Below are positions 16,438 to 24,165 of a stretch of 31,725 nucleotides of DNA, in pieces. A program made the position numbers and the translations under genes. Location: NCBI GenBank assembly GCA_036518635.1, contig DATDMT010000136.1, positions 1 to 31,725 of the forward strand. Direction: 5' to 3'. The notes below the pieces were generated by a model. The model had not been told where the DNA came from, made no database searches, and saw only the letters and a list, made by a program, of their open reading frames with translations. This stretch comes from AWTP1-18 sp036518635. GTDB taxonomy: Bacteria > Pseudomonadota > Gammaproteobacteria > Burkholderiales > Rhodocyclaceae. Each line of letters opens with the position of its first letter. Positions within the stretch are counted from its first letter, which is position 1.

Positions 16438-16541
16438 TGTGCGGGATTAGGGGCTTTTATGGCCACCGCTCGTGGGGATTTACGGGGCATTCCGCGCTAT
16501 TGTCATCAAGTTAATTCTGCGGGAGACGCTATTACATAAGT

Positions 16542-18566
16542 ATGAGTGCGCCCTCTTCGCCGAATAACATCCCCCTGCCGGCCGCCGTCAGCCCGGAGGA
16601 GGTGGTTCCGGCCGGCACCGTGGCCGGGGGCATTGCTTTGCCGCGGTTTGTCGAAGCGCGGCCGGATGGCCTGTACGTGGATTTGGCGATGCTCGAATCC
16701 GCCGGCAGCTTTGCCGGCTTTGCCAACAAGGTTTTCTCGACCCCGGCCTGTGCCTATTTCGTCGGCCTGGATTACCCGGTGTTCCAACTGCTGCTCTACG
16801 AGGCCGATTCGCCGCAGTTGCTGGATCAGAGCGTGGCCGACGGCGACCGCCATCTGGTGCGCTTCGCGCGCGAGGTGTTGCCCTTCGCGGTGGAACGGCG
16901 GGCGCTCTACCGCACCGTGAAAATGACTTCGGATGGCTCGGCGGCAGAGTATTTCTTCGAGCCTCTGAGCCTGGAGCGCCAGGTGGAGGTGGCCGACTTC
17001 GGCCCGCCGGACGAGACCGGGGCGCCCACTGTCACCGGCAGCCATACCGAGACCGTGGCCGAGCCGGCCTTTGCCGATATCGACGAATTCGTCGCGGCGA
17101 TGTGGGACAAGGGCATCCGCTTCGGCCTCGACTTGGCGGCGATACAGGCGGCCCTGACCAGCCAGAAGAGCGAGCGCCTGGAGATTGCCCGTGCGCGGCC
17201 GCCGACTACCGGCCAGGATGCGGGCATCGTCGAGCAGACCGAGGCGCTGCATCGCGACGACGCGCCCAAGCAACTGGCCAACGGCCGCATCGACCTGTGC
17301 CAGTTCACCAACCGCTTCCCCCAGGTCAAGGCCGGCACCCGCCTGCTGCAGAAGACGCCGCGGCAGTTGGGCGTCGGCGGCTTCACCGTGGATGGCAGGA
17401 GCTTGGAGCCTGAGTTGCCCAAGGACTTCGATCTGCAGGCCTTGGCCGGCCCGGGCACCCGCATCGAACATGGCGGCGACGGCGAGTGCATCGTCGCGGC
17501 GATGGACGGCTTCCTCAACATCGAAGCGGCCAGCAACCAGATTTCCATCAGCGACAAGATCATTGATCATCACGGCGTCAGCGCCCGCACCACCGGCAAC
17601 TTGTCGCTGACCGGCGCCGATTTCGAAGAGCGCGGCGAGGTGCAGGAGCGGCGCGTGGTCGAAGGCCACAACATGGCTTTTCTCGCCGACGTGTTCGGCA
17701 ACGTGGTGTCCGACGGCGGCATGGTGGAGTTGAAAATGAATCTCGCCGGCGGCACGGTGAAGAACAGCGGCGGCACGACGCTGGTCGCGGGCTCGGTGTC
17801 GCGCGCGTCGATCGAGGATCGGGAAGGCACGGTCCAGCTCGCTACGGCGGAGGGCAGCGTCATTGTCGGCCGACACGTGATCATCAAGACGGCGACCAAT
17901 TGCGAGATTCTGGCCGACGAGGTGGAGATCGAAAACTGCGTCGGCTGCGGCGTCGCCGCCCGCGTCCTGCGCATCGGCAACTGCGATGCGTGGCGCAATG
18001 CTGAAAGCGTGCTGACGCTGCTGCAGCCCGACACCACCGAATGGGACAACGCGCTGCGGGAGATCGACGAGGAGGCCGAGGCTTTGGCGGCATCGAAGCA
18101 GCGCATCCACGAGACCGTGCAGCGCTTGTCGGAGCCGCCGGAAGTCAGCAGCTTTCTGCGTCTGCGCGCGCAATTGGCGCGCGGCGAAATCACGCTGACC
18201 GCGCCACAGCGCGCCGGTTGGGAAACGGCCCAGGCGCGGCTCAAGCCGGTGCTGGCCCATCTCGAACGCCTGCCGCGCGAACTGAAAGCGCTGGAAACCG
18301 CGGAAGCGGCCTTGGCGCCGCGTCGCGCCGAGGTGATCGCCGAGCGCGATGAGGCGATGGCGCGGGCGACCTGTGCGATCACCCAGGTCAGCGGCGAAAC
18401 CGTGGTCCGCCGCCGCCGTGCGGCGATCACCGGCCTGCCTTTCCGCGGCGTCTCGGCCAAGGATTTCCGCGCCTCGTTGCGGGATCGTGGCGCCGCCGAG
18501 GACATCCTGGCCTGTCTCGACGGTGGCAGCTTTGCCTGGCCGCCGGAGGATGCCCAGGAGCCTTAG
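16542..18566 (+). CDS. FapA/DUF342 family protein
   Basis: A 674-residue soluble protein of the FapA (DUF342) family. The N-terminal half holds the FapA N-domain features (LPQ-type GGFTVDGR, LPKDFDLQALAGPGTRI). The middle is a repetitive right-handed beta-helix (residues about 300-470: GNLSLTGADFEERGEV..., GNVVSDGGMVELKMNLAGGTVKNSGGTTL). A C-terminal helical part (about 500-630) is likely coiled coil. Vibrio FapA is linked to flagellar assembly and binds EIIA-Glc, but many homologues have no known role, so the flagellar link is only a family hint. ATG 16542 has only a weak ribosome site. It precedes metK on the same strand, but metK has its own promoter. Confidence 0.82.
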   Translation: MSAPSSPNNIPLPAAVSPEEVVPAGTVAGGIALPRFVEARPDGLYVDLAMLESAGSFAGFANKVFSTPACAYFVGLDYPVFQLLLYEADSPQLLDQSVADGDRHLVRFAREVLPFAVERRALYRTVKMTSDGSAAEYFFEPLSLERQVEVADFGPPDETGAPTVTGSHTETVAEPAFADIDEFVAAMWDKGIRFGLDLAAIQAALTSQKSERLEIARARPPTTGQDAGIVEQTEALHRDDAPKQLANGRIDLCQFTNRFPQVKAGTRLLQKTPRQLGVGGFTVDGRSLEPELPKDFDLQALAGPGTRIEHGGDGECIVAAMDGFLNIEAASNQISISDKIIDHHGVSARTTGNLSLTGADFEERGEVQERRVVEGHNMAFLADVFGNVVSDGGMVELKMNLAGGTVKNSGGTTLVAGSVSRASIEDREGTVQLATAEGSVIVGRHVIIKTATNCEILADEVEIENCVGCGVAARVLRIGNCDAWRNAESVLTLLQPDTTEWDNALREIDEEAEALAASKQRIHETVQRLSEPPEVSSFLRLRAQLARGEITLTAPQRAGWETAQARLKPVLAHLERLPRELKALETAEAALAPRRAEVIAERDEAMARATCAITQVSGETVVRRRRAAITGLPFRGVSAKDFRASLRDRGAAEDILACLDGGSFAWPPEDAQEP

Positions 18567-18575
18567 AGGGGCTTT

Positions 18576-18604
18576 TGCCGCCGCCCGCGGTAAAGGATAA
18601 AATC
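18576..18604 (+). promoter_or_regulatory. Sigma-70 promoter of metK
   Basis: TTGCCG (18576-18581), a 17-base spacer and TAAAAT (18599-18604) lie just past the FapA stop codon. Transcription would start near 18611, giving a leader of about 140 bases before metK. Confidence 0.65.
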
Positions 18605-18610
18605 TCAACT

Positions 18611-18751
18611 TCCGCCGAGTTAATTGGACAACTTGCGAGGCGGAGAAGGCCGCGGCGACGCGGCTGGAAAACAAATATCGCTAAAGCGTCGGCCGCTCCG
18701 ATTCCCCCGGGCAGTTCGATGGACCTAGCAAGGGGAATATAAGGAGCAAGC
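18611..18751 (+). promoter_or_regulatory. Structured 5' leader of metK, candidate cis-regulatory RNA
   Basis: Three stems can be drawn: UCCGCC/GGCGGA (18612-18617 with 18640-18645), enclosing GAGUU/AACUU; a GNRA-capped hairpin GCCGCG-GCGA-CGCGGC (18650-18665); and UUCCCC/GGGGAA closing just before the AAGGAG ribosome site. It does not match the SAM-I, SAM-II or SAH riboswitch patterns I know. Regulation is an inference from the structure and the gene it precedes. Confidence 0.45.
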
Positions 18752-19915
18752 ATGGCTGAATATTTCTTCACTTCCGAATCCGTTTCCGAAGGCCATCCGG
18801 ACAAGGTTTCGGACCAAATCTCGGACGCGATCCTCGACGCCATCCTGGCGCAGGACCCCCATTCCCGTGTTGCCGCCGAGACCCTGTGCAACACTGGCTT
18901 GGTGGTGCTGGCGGGCGAGATCACCACCGCGGCCAACGTCGATTACATCAACGTCGCCCGCGAGACCATCAAGCGCATCGGCTACGACAACACCGAGTAC
19001 GGCATCGACTACAAGGGCTGCGCTGTGCTGGTGGCCTACGACAAGCAGAGCCCGGATATCGCCCGCGGCGTGAACAAGGCCTACGACGACGACCTCGATC
19101 AGGGCGCCGGCGATCAGGGCCTGATGTTCGGCTACGCCTGCGACGAAACCGCCAGCCTGATGCCGCTGCCGATCTATCTGTCCCATCGTCTGGTGGAGCG
19201 TCAGGCGATGCTGCGCAAGAACGGCACCCTGCCCTGGCTGCGCCCCGACGCCAAGTCGCAGGTGACGATCCGCTATCAGGACGGCAAGCCGGAAGCGATC
19301 GATACCGTGGTGCTGTCCACCCAGCATTCGCCGGACCTTGATCTGTCGGTGATCCGCGAGGCGGTGATCGAGGACATCATCAAGCCGGTGCTGCCCAAGG
19401 AGCTGGTCAAGGGCGAGATCAAGTTCCTGGTGAACCCCACCGGCCGCTTCGTCGTCGGCGGCCCCCAGGGCGACTGCGGCCTGACCGGGCGCAAGATCAT
19501 CGTCGATACCTACGGCGGTGCCGCGCCCCACGGCGGCGGCGCTTTCTCCGGCAAGGACCCGTCCAAGGTGGACCGTTCCGCCGCCTATGCCGGCCGCTAC
19601 GTGGCGAAGAACATCGTCGCTGCCGGTCTCGCCAGCCGCTGCCTGATCCAGGTTTCCTATGCCATCGGTGTATCGCAGCCGACCTCGGTGTGGGTCACCA
19701 CTTACGGTACCGGCAAGATTGCCGACGAGAAGATCGCCGAACTGGTCAAGCGCCACTTCGACCTGCGGCCGAAGGGCATTGTGAACATGCTCAATCTGCT
19801 GCGCCCGATCTATCAGAAGACCGCCGCCTACGGCCACTTCGGCCGCGACGACGCGGACTTTACGTGGGAAGCCACCGACAAGGCCGCTGCACTGCGGGCT
19901 GACGCCGGCCTGTAA
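18752..19915 (+). CDS. metK: S-adenosylmethionine synthase
   Basis: A 387-residue cytosolic enzyme making S-adenosylmethionine from methionine and ATP. It has the N-terminal signature FTSESVSEGHPDKVSDQISDAILDAIL, the GAGDQGLMFGYACDE motif and the GGGAFSGKDPSKVDRSAAY phosphate-binding segment, all three in the usual order, and full family length. ATG 18752 is preceded by AAGGAG. It has its own promoter and structured leader and ends at a strong terminator, so it is a single-gene unit. Confidence 0.98.
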   Translation: MAEYFFTSESVSEGHPDKVSDQISDAILDAILAQDPHSRVAAETLCNTGLVVLAGEITTAANVDYINVARETIKRIGYDNTEYGIDYKGCAVLVAYDKQSPDIARGVNKAYDDDLDQGAGDQGLMFGYACDETASLMPLPIYLSHRLVERQAMLRKNGTLPWLRPDAKSQVTIRYQDGKPEAIDTVVLSTQHSPDLDLSVIREAVIEDIIKPVLPKELVKGEIKFLVNPTGRFVVGGPQGDCGLTGRKIIVDTYGGAAPHGGGAFSGKDPSKVDRSAAYAGRYVAKNIVAAGLASRCLIQVSYAIGVSQPTSVWVTTYGTGKIADEKIAELVKRHFDLRPKGIVNMLNLLRPIYQKTAAYGHFGRDDADFTWEATDKAAALRADAGL

Positions 19916-19935
19916 GCGCGCTTCCATCGCCCTGC

Positions 19936-19966
19936 AAAAAAGGCTGCACGGTGTGCAGCCTTTTTT
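19936..19966 (+). terminator. Rho-independent terminator after metK
   Basis: A perfect stem GGCTGCAC/GTGCAGCC (19942-19949 with 19953-19960, loop GGT), flanked by six A before and six T after. The A/T flanks would let it work in both directions. Confidence 0.95.
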
Positions 19967-20036
19967 GTTTATTGCTGTTGCAGTGCATCGTTGCCACAAA
20001 GGCTGCTGGTCAAGCAAGCCGCGCTAAACTCTGCCG

Positions 20037-21266
20037 ATGCTGAAAAAAATCTCTTCCCAGCACCTGCGCCCCGGCATGTACTTGCAGGAGCTGTGCGGCT
20101 CTTGGATGGAGCATCCGTTCTGGCGCACCTCCTTCCTGCTGGAAGACGCGAAGGATGTGCGGCGCGTCATCGAGTCCGGCATCACCGAAGTCTGGATCGA
20201 CGTTTCCAAAGGCCTGGATGCGCCGGAGCACGGTCAGGCGCCGGAGGACGCGCGCGAGGAGGTGGAGCAGGAACTGATCGCTGCGGTCAGCGAGGCGCCG
20301 AAGCCGGTGGAGCGAGTGTCGATGGCTCACGAGGTGGCGCGTGCGGCGAAGATTTGTGCCAAGGCCAAGGAGGCCGTCACCACGATGTTCCAGGAGGCGC
20401 GGATGGGCAAGGCCATCAGCGCCAACGATGCGGCGCCGCTGGTCGAGGAGATTTCCGCTTCGGTGATGCGCAACCCCGGTGCAGTGATCAGCCTGGCCCG
20501 GCTGAAGACCAAGGACGACTACACCTACATGCACTCGGTGGCGGTCTGTGCGCTGATGGTGGCCCTGGCCAAGCAGCTCGGGCTCGATGCCGAGCAGACC
20601 CGCAAGGCCGGCATGGCCGGCCTGCTGCACGACGTGGGCAAAATGATGATCCCGCTGGAAGTGCTGAACAAGCCGGGCAAACTGACCGATGAGGAGTTCG
20701 CCACGGTCAAGGCCCATCCGGCCGAGGGCCACAAGATGTTGCTGAGCGGCGAGGGCGTGGACGACATCGCCTTGGACGTCTGCCTGCACCATCACGAGAA
20801 GATCGACGGCAGCGGCTATCCGGAGCGCCTGGCAGGGGAGCAGATCAGCCTGTTCGCGCGGATGGGGGCGGTCTGCGACGTCTACGATGCAATCACCTCC
20901 AACCGCCCCTACAAGGCCGGCTGGAGCCCTGCCGAATCCCTGCGCAAGATGGCGGAATGGTGCAAGGGCCACTTCGACGAGACGATCTTCAAGGCCTTCG
21001 TCAAAAGCGTCGGCATCTACCCCATCGGCACCCTGGTGCGCCTGGAATCGGGGCGCTTGGCGGTGGTGATGGACCAGAGCGAAAAGTCCCTGCTGACGCC
21101 GAAGATCAAGGTGTTCTACTCGACCAAGTCCAAGGCGCGGATTCCGCCGGAGATCGTCGATCTGTCGCGCCCTGGGGTGAAGGAAAAGATCGCCGCCTAC
21201 GAGGATCCGTCGCAATGGGGTATCCCCGATCTGGATGCGTTGTGGCAGCAGGCCGCCGCCGACTGA
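20037..21266 (+). CDS. HD-GYP domain cyclic-di-GMP phosphodiesterase
   Basis: A 409-residue cytosolic protein. The N-terminus (MLKKISSQHLRPGMYLQEL...) is a DUF3391-type domain, and the C-terminal half is HD-GYP, which hydrolyses c-di-GMP. Metal and catalytic motifs are complete: HD at H198-D199 (GLLHDVGKMMIPLEVLNKPGKL), HHEKIDGSGYP from H251, and VYDAITSNRPYK. The GYP triplet is intact, so activity is likely. ATG 20037 lies just after the metK terminator. No signal input domain beyond DUF3391 is visible. It would lower c-di-GMP and so favour motility over biofilm; the neighbours do not say what signal it answers. Confidence 0.94.
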   Translation: MLKKISSQHLRPGMYLQELCGSWMEHPFWRTSFLLEDAKDVRRVIESGITEVWIDVSKGLDAPEHGQAPEDAREEVEQELIAAVSEAPKPVERVSMAHEVARAAKICAKAKEAVTTMFQEARMGKAISANDAAPLVEEISASVMRNPGAVISLARLKTKDDYTYMHSVAVCALMVALAKQLGLDAEQTRKAGMAGLLHDVGKMMIPLEVLNKPGKLTDEEFATVKAHPAEGHKMLLSGEGVDDIALDVCLHHHEKIDGSGYPERLAGEQISLFARMGAVCDVYDAITSNRPYKAGWSPAESLRKMAEWCKGHFDETIFKAFVKSVGIYPIGTLVRLESGRLAVVMDQSEKSLLTPKIKVFYSTKSKARIPPEIVDLSRPGVKEKIAAYEDPSQWGIPDLDALWQQAAAD

Positions 21267-21502
21267 AGCGGCCAATCCCGCGACGAAAAGCTTTAGGCTT
21301 AATTTAGGTCAACGAATCGGCCCCTGCCCCCGTTGGTGGAGAAGGGAACTCGGTATCATGGCAGCGGGTGGCAAAGGCCCCTCGGCCTGCTGGCGCCTGG
21401 TCCCTGTCCTGAAAAATATTTGGGGCCGAACATAATCTTTCAACCATTGACCCGTTCCGGCGGTTGCTCATGGCCGGCGGGCAAGCGGAGGAGAACGAAA
21501 AA

Positions 21503-21817
21503 ATGAAGCGATTTGTCGTTGCTGTATGCCTATCTTCCCTGGTCGCCGCGCCGGTCCTGGCCCAGGAAATCCCGGCCCCGATCAAGAAGGCCCGTTGCGT
21601 GGCTTGCCACGCAGTGGACAAGAAAATGATCGGACCCGGCTACAAGGATGTGGCCGCGAAATACAAGGACAATGCCGAAGCCCCGGCAAAATTGTTCGAC
21701 AAGGTGCGCAATGGCGGCGCCGGCGTTTGGGGTGACATCCCGATGACGCCGCACGGTGCCGACAAGATCAGCGATGAGGATTTGAAGTCGTCGATCGCCT
21801 GGATTCTCAGTCTTTGA
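21503..21817 (+). CDS. Cytochrome c551/c8-like monoheme protein
   Basis: A 104-residue periplasmic electron carrier. Signal peptide MKRFVVAVCLSSLVAAPVLA is followed by the heme site CVACH (C32-H36) and the distal-methionine segment DIPMTPH (M81); the mature form of about 84 residues fits cytochrome c551/c8, which feeds nitrite reductase or terminal oxidases. ATG 21503 is preceded by GGAGGAG; the open frame from 21464 would bury that site. A possible -10 box CATAAT lies at 21431-21436 with no good -35. It converges on the cytochrome b561 gene, with a terminator between them. Confidence 0.9.
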   Translation: MKRFVVAVCLSSLVAAPVLAQEIPAPIKKARCVACHAVDKKMIGPGYKDVAAKYKDNAEAPAKLFDKVRNGGAGVWGDIPMTPHGADKISDEDLKSSIAWILSL

Positions 21818-21849
21818 TTCGCCGGCGGGCCGACGTCCGACGGCCCCCC

Positions 21850-21874
21850 AAAGCCCCGCATTGCGGGGCTTTTG
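21850..21874. terminator. Terminator between the convergent cytochrome genes
   Basis: A stem AGCCCCGC/GCGGGGCT (21852-21859 with 21863-21870, loop ATT) with A before and TTTT after. It can serve the plus-strand cytochrome c and perhaps the minus-strand b561. Confidence 0.85.
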
Positions 21875-21892
21875 CTTTTTGGGAGGTTGCGT

Positions 21893-22417
21893 TCAGCGAC
21901 CGATGCCCATCCGTGGCATGACATCCTCGCCGCGCACTTTGTGCACGGCTACGCCGAGCAGATGCAGGCCGATCACCACCGCCAGGACTGTGGCGCTGGC
22001 TTCGTGCAGTTCGTGGAACAGGTCGTTGATGCCTTCGTTCGGTAGGAACAGGCGCGGCAATTCGATACCGAAAAACTTCATCGGATATTTGGTGAACGAG
22101 GACGAGAGGAAGCCGGCCACGGGGACCAGCAGCATCAGCAGATACAGCAGGTGATGGGCGGCCTTGGCCAACGTCTGCTCCCAGGGCTTGCCGGGGGCCG
22201 GCGGCAGCGCGGGCTGGGTGAACTTCCAGCCGGCGCGCAAGAAAATCAGCGCGAGGGCGACGATGCCGAAGGATTTGTGCAGGCCGATCAGGTTCGAACG
22301 CTCCGGCCCTTTGGGCAGGTCGGCCATGTACCAGCCGAGGGCGAGCAGGCCGATGATCAGCAGGGCGTGGAGCCAGTGCAATGCGATGGTGGGTTTTGAG
22401 TGGCGGAGTTGTTCCAT
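21893..22417 (-). CDS. Cytochrome b561 family protein
   Basis: A 174-residue inner-membrane di-heme b-type cytochrome of the bacterial b561 (YodB) type. Four spans are visible (about residues 12-30, 45-62, 85-105 and 140-160), with histidines placed for heme binding: H14 in IALHWLHALL, H in LIGLHKSFG, H in KAAHHLLYLL, and H in VIGLHLLGVAVH. It passes electrons across or within the membrane, for example from quinol to oxygen or superoxide. ATG 22417 is used because it begins the conserved segment; the open frame continues to 22546 with no family similarity. It converges on a c551-like cytochrome. Confidence 0.88.
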   Translation of the reverse strand: MEQLRHSKPTIALHWLHALLIIGLLALGWYMADLPKGPERSNLIGLHKSFGIVALALIFLRAGWKFTQPALPPAPGKPWEQTLAKAAHHLLYLLMLLVPVAGFLSSSFTKYPMKFFGIELPRLFLPNEGINDLFHELHEASATVLAVVIGLHLLGVAVHKVRGEDVMPRMGIGR

Positions 22418-22545
22418 TTTTTGCGTTCGATTGTTGGTGGCGAAGATGTGGCTGGGGGTGTTCCGCTGGTGACAAGGCTCTTGGCCACGCCCGGAATCTA
22501 TGGCTAAGCGCGGATTGTCGCTGATTTTTCGCGGCCACATAAACA

Positions 22546-22571
22546 AACGGAGCTGCCAGGGCAGCTCCGTT
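22546..22571 (-). terminator. Terminator of the pedF operon
   Basis: A perfect 11-base-pair stem AACGGAGCTGC/GCAGCTCCGTT (22546-22556 with 22561-22571, loop CAGG). On the minus strand it is followed by a T-rich stretch (tgttta), about 25 bases after the solute-binding gene stop. Confidence 0.85.
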
Positions 22572-22595
22572 CAATAGCCAAACCCGCGGCAGCGA

Positions 22596-23453
22596 TCAGC
22601 CGCCCGGGCGGGATTGACTGACGCCGTAGCGGGCAAAGATCGATGCCACGGTGCCGTTCTTCTCGAGTTCGGACAGGGCCCGGTCCAGTTTCTCGGCGAG
22701 CTGCGGATTGTCGTTCTTTACCGCCATGCCCATGGCCCAGCCGCGGACGCTCATCTCGGGCATCTTGACCGGGGCCACCGGGAAGCGGGTGTCGCCTGCC
22801 AGGGCTGCTTCGATTTCCGTCTTGGTGCCCATCACCGCTGCCACGCCGCCCTTTTTCAGTTCCGCGACGGCTTCTGCCACGGTCTTGAAATGGGTCACAT
22901 TGCTGGCGATGCGACCATTCAGAACACCCAGCAAAAATGAATCGGAAACGCTACGACCTTCGACGCCGATTTTTTCGCGGGTGAAGACTTCCAGTGCCAC
23001 CGCAGAAGAACCTTCGGGCGGCGGAACCTTGGCGGCATCACGTGCCGTGGCGACAGACTCGACGTGGTAAGGGCCGAAGATACGGACCTTGTCGTTCTGT
23101 GCGGCAAAGCGGGCGTCTACCGGCACGTGCATCATCACATCGCCGGGGCGATAGCCCAGGTAATGGCCCTTCCAGATCATGTTGCGCAGATCGTCGGCCA
23201 TGTCGTCGTCTGCCTTGAAGGAGGCGACGTCGGCCTTGAGGCCCATTTGCTGCGCCAGGGCCCGGCCCAGATCGGCGTCGATGCCCTTTTCGTTGCCGTT
23301 TTCCTGGAAGGAATAGGGCGCGAAGTCTTTGTAGACGGCGATCCGCAGCGTGCCCTGAATCTGGGTTTCCTCGGCCGCGGCGGGAAGCGCCACGGCCAGA
23401 CACACAGCGGCTACAGCAGCCAACAGGCCGCGGCGGCGATTAATCCTTGACAC
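22596..23453 (-). CDS. Periplasmic solute-binding-like protein, probably quinoprotein-dehydrogenase associated
   Basis: A 285-residue exported protein of the family-3 solute-binding fold. Signal peptide RRGLLAAVAAVCLAVALPAAAEE is followed by GTLRIAVYKDFAPYSFQENGNEKGIDADLGRALAQQMG, the classic start of such proteins. No transporter genes lie nearby; members of this fold (MxaJ/XoxJ type) are found with PQQ dehydrogenases and may help their assembly or redox function. The pairing with PedF supports that, but the exact subfamily is not certain. The start is GTG 23453, which lies inside the upstream pedF gene (14-base overlap), so translation is probably coupled; the longer open frame to 23648 would overlap pedF further. 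The segment IWKGHYLGYRPGDVMMHVPVD is distinctive. Confidence 0.75.
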   Translation of the reverse strand: MSRINRRRGLLAAVAAVCLAVALPAAAEETQIQGTLRIAVYKDFAPYSFQENGNEKGIDADLGRALAQQMGLKADVASFKADDDMADDLRNMIWKGHYLGYRPGDVMMHVPVDARFAAQNDKVRIFGPYHVESVATARDAAKVPPPEGSSAVALEVFTREKIGVEGRSVSDSFLLGVLNGRIASNVTHFKTVAEAVAELKKGGVAAVMGTKTEIEAALAGDTRFPVAPVKMPEMSVRGWAMGMAVKNDNPQLAEKLDRALSELEKNGTVASIFARYGVSQSRPGG

Positions 23454-23871
23454 GGACGGTATCCAGCCAAGAACGAATGGTCCACATGGCTTCCTGGGGG
23501 AAGATGCCTTCAAAGGGAGGCATGTACACGCGGCCATCGCGAGAAGAACCATGGCGGATACGGTTGATGAAAATCTCGTCGCCTTCCTGGCCTTCCGGCA
23601 AGTAGCGCAGATCGGGGGCGATGCCGCCGGAGATGGCCTCGAGGCCATGGCAGCGGGCGCAGTTTTGGTTGAAGGCGGACATGCCAGTTTTAATGGCTTC
23701 CTTGTCGCCGCGGTAGGGGTTGACGGTGCGCCACTCGGGGCCGAGGGGCGTCAGCTTGCTAACGTCGACAGCCTGGGGGGTAACGTCGCCGTGGGCATGA
23801 GCTGCCGCGGCAAAAAGGCCCAGCGCTGCGACAGCGAGAATTCGGGGAAAAGCGTTTTTGCGAAGTTTCAC
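23440..23871 (-). CDS. pedF: Cytochrome c550 PedF-type, electron acceptor of a PQQ alcohol dehydrogenase
   Basis: A 143-residue periplasmic monoheme cytochrome of the PedF type. After a signal peptide (residues 1-26, ending AHAH) come HGDVTPQAVD and EWRTVNPYRGDKEAIKTGMSAFNQN, then the heme site CARCHGLEAISGGIAPDLRYL (C71-H75) and the distal methionine in RVYMPPFEG (M117); these match my memory of PedF from phenylethanol degradation in Pseudomonas. PedF/ExaB cytochromes accept electrons from quinoprotein ethanol dehydrogenases, but no such enzyme is in the window. The start codon is GTG 23871 with AAAGG upstream. It leads the pedF-solute-binding pair, with a near-perfect sigma-54 promoter about 80 bases upstream. 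Confidence 0.85.
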   Translation of the reverse strand: MKLRKNAFPRILAVAALGLFAAAAHAHGDVTPQAVDVSKLTPLGPEWRTVNPYRGDKEAIKTGMSAFNQNCARCHGLEAISGGIAPDLRYLPEGQEGDEIFINRIRHGSSRDGRVYMPPFEGIFPQEAMWTIRSWLDTVRVKD

Positions 23872-23948
23872 CTTGACTACCTTTGCTCAAGGACATTAGA
23901 GAGTGTGTCTCGATGTGGATACAATCTGCACATCTTGGACGCCTAAAC

Positions 23949-23965
23949 AGCAAGCCTTGTGCCAA
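23949..23965 (-). promoter_or_regulatory. Sigma-54 (-24/-12) promoter of pedF
   Basis: On the minus strand TTGGCACAAGGCTTGCT matches the sigma-54 consensus YTGGCACGrNNNTTGCW at every defined base but one. GG and GC are correctly spaced, transcription would start near 23938, and the pedF leader would be about 67 bases. A sigma-54 activator gene diverges from it. Confidence 0.85.
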
Positions 23966-24010
23966 TCGATTTGCCTCCCGGCCGCGCTCTCCCTGTCGCG
24001 GCATCTGGCT

Positions 24011-24027
24011 CTGGCAGCGCGATTGCG
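24011..24027 (+). promoter_or_regulatory. Weaker sigma-54-like site facing the activator gene
   Basis: CTGGCAGCGCGATTGCG has the invariant GG and GC at the right spacing, but departs from consensus at three defined bases. It would start near 24038, 128 bases before the activator's ATG. It could mean autoactivation, or be chance. Confidence 0.35.
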
Positions 24028-24030
24028 CGA

Positions 24031-24059
24031 TTGACAGGCTTAGTATCTCACTCTATGGC
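24031..24059 (+). promoter_or_regulatory. Candidate sigma-70 promoter of the AcoR-like gene
   Basis: A perfect TTGACA (24031-24036) is followed after 17 bases by TATGGC (24054-24059), a weak -10 box. Transcription would start near 24066, 100 bases before the ATG. Confidence 0.4.
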
Positions 24060-24088
24060 TATTGCTAATAAATTACGCAGATGCTACT

Positions 24089-24101
24089 TTGTGAGACACA
24101 A
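24089..24101. promoter_or_regulatory. Inverted repeat, candidate activator-binding site
   Basis: TTGTGAGACACAA is a perfect 5-3-5 inverted repeat about 155 bases upstream of the predicted pedF start, the usual distance for a sigma-54 enhancer. A related stretch, TGTGTCTC, lies at 23904-23911 in reverse orientation. Confidence 0.5.
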
Positions 24102-24165
24102 TTAAAATCATACCTAAACAAATAACAAAATAACAAATCGCAGAGCCGCTAGGAGGCAGGAGTCG

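Noticed and set aside
16506..18674. A 722-codon open frame on the minus strand opposite the FapA gene
   Set aside because: It is a GC-driven shadow: Arg/Gly/His/Leu-rich, no domain, and opposite a gene with clear family features.
18611..18751. A SAH, SAM-I or SAM-II riboswitch in the metK leader
   Set aside because: None of the core sequences I know for those classes can be placed; kept only as an unassigned structured leader.
18725..20017. A 430-codon open frame antisense to metK
   Set aside because: Antisense shadow of a highly conserved gene, with no family similarity of its own.
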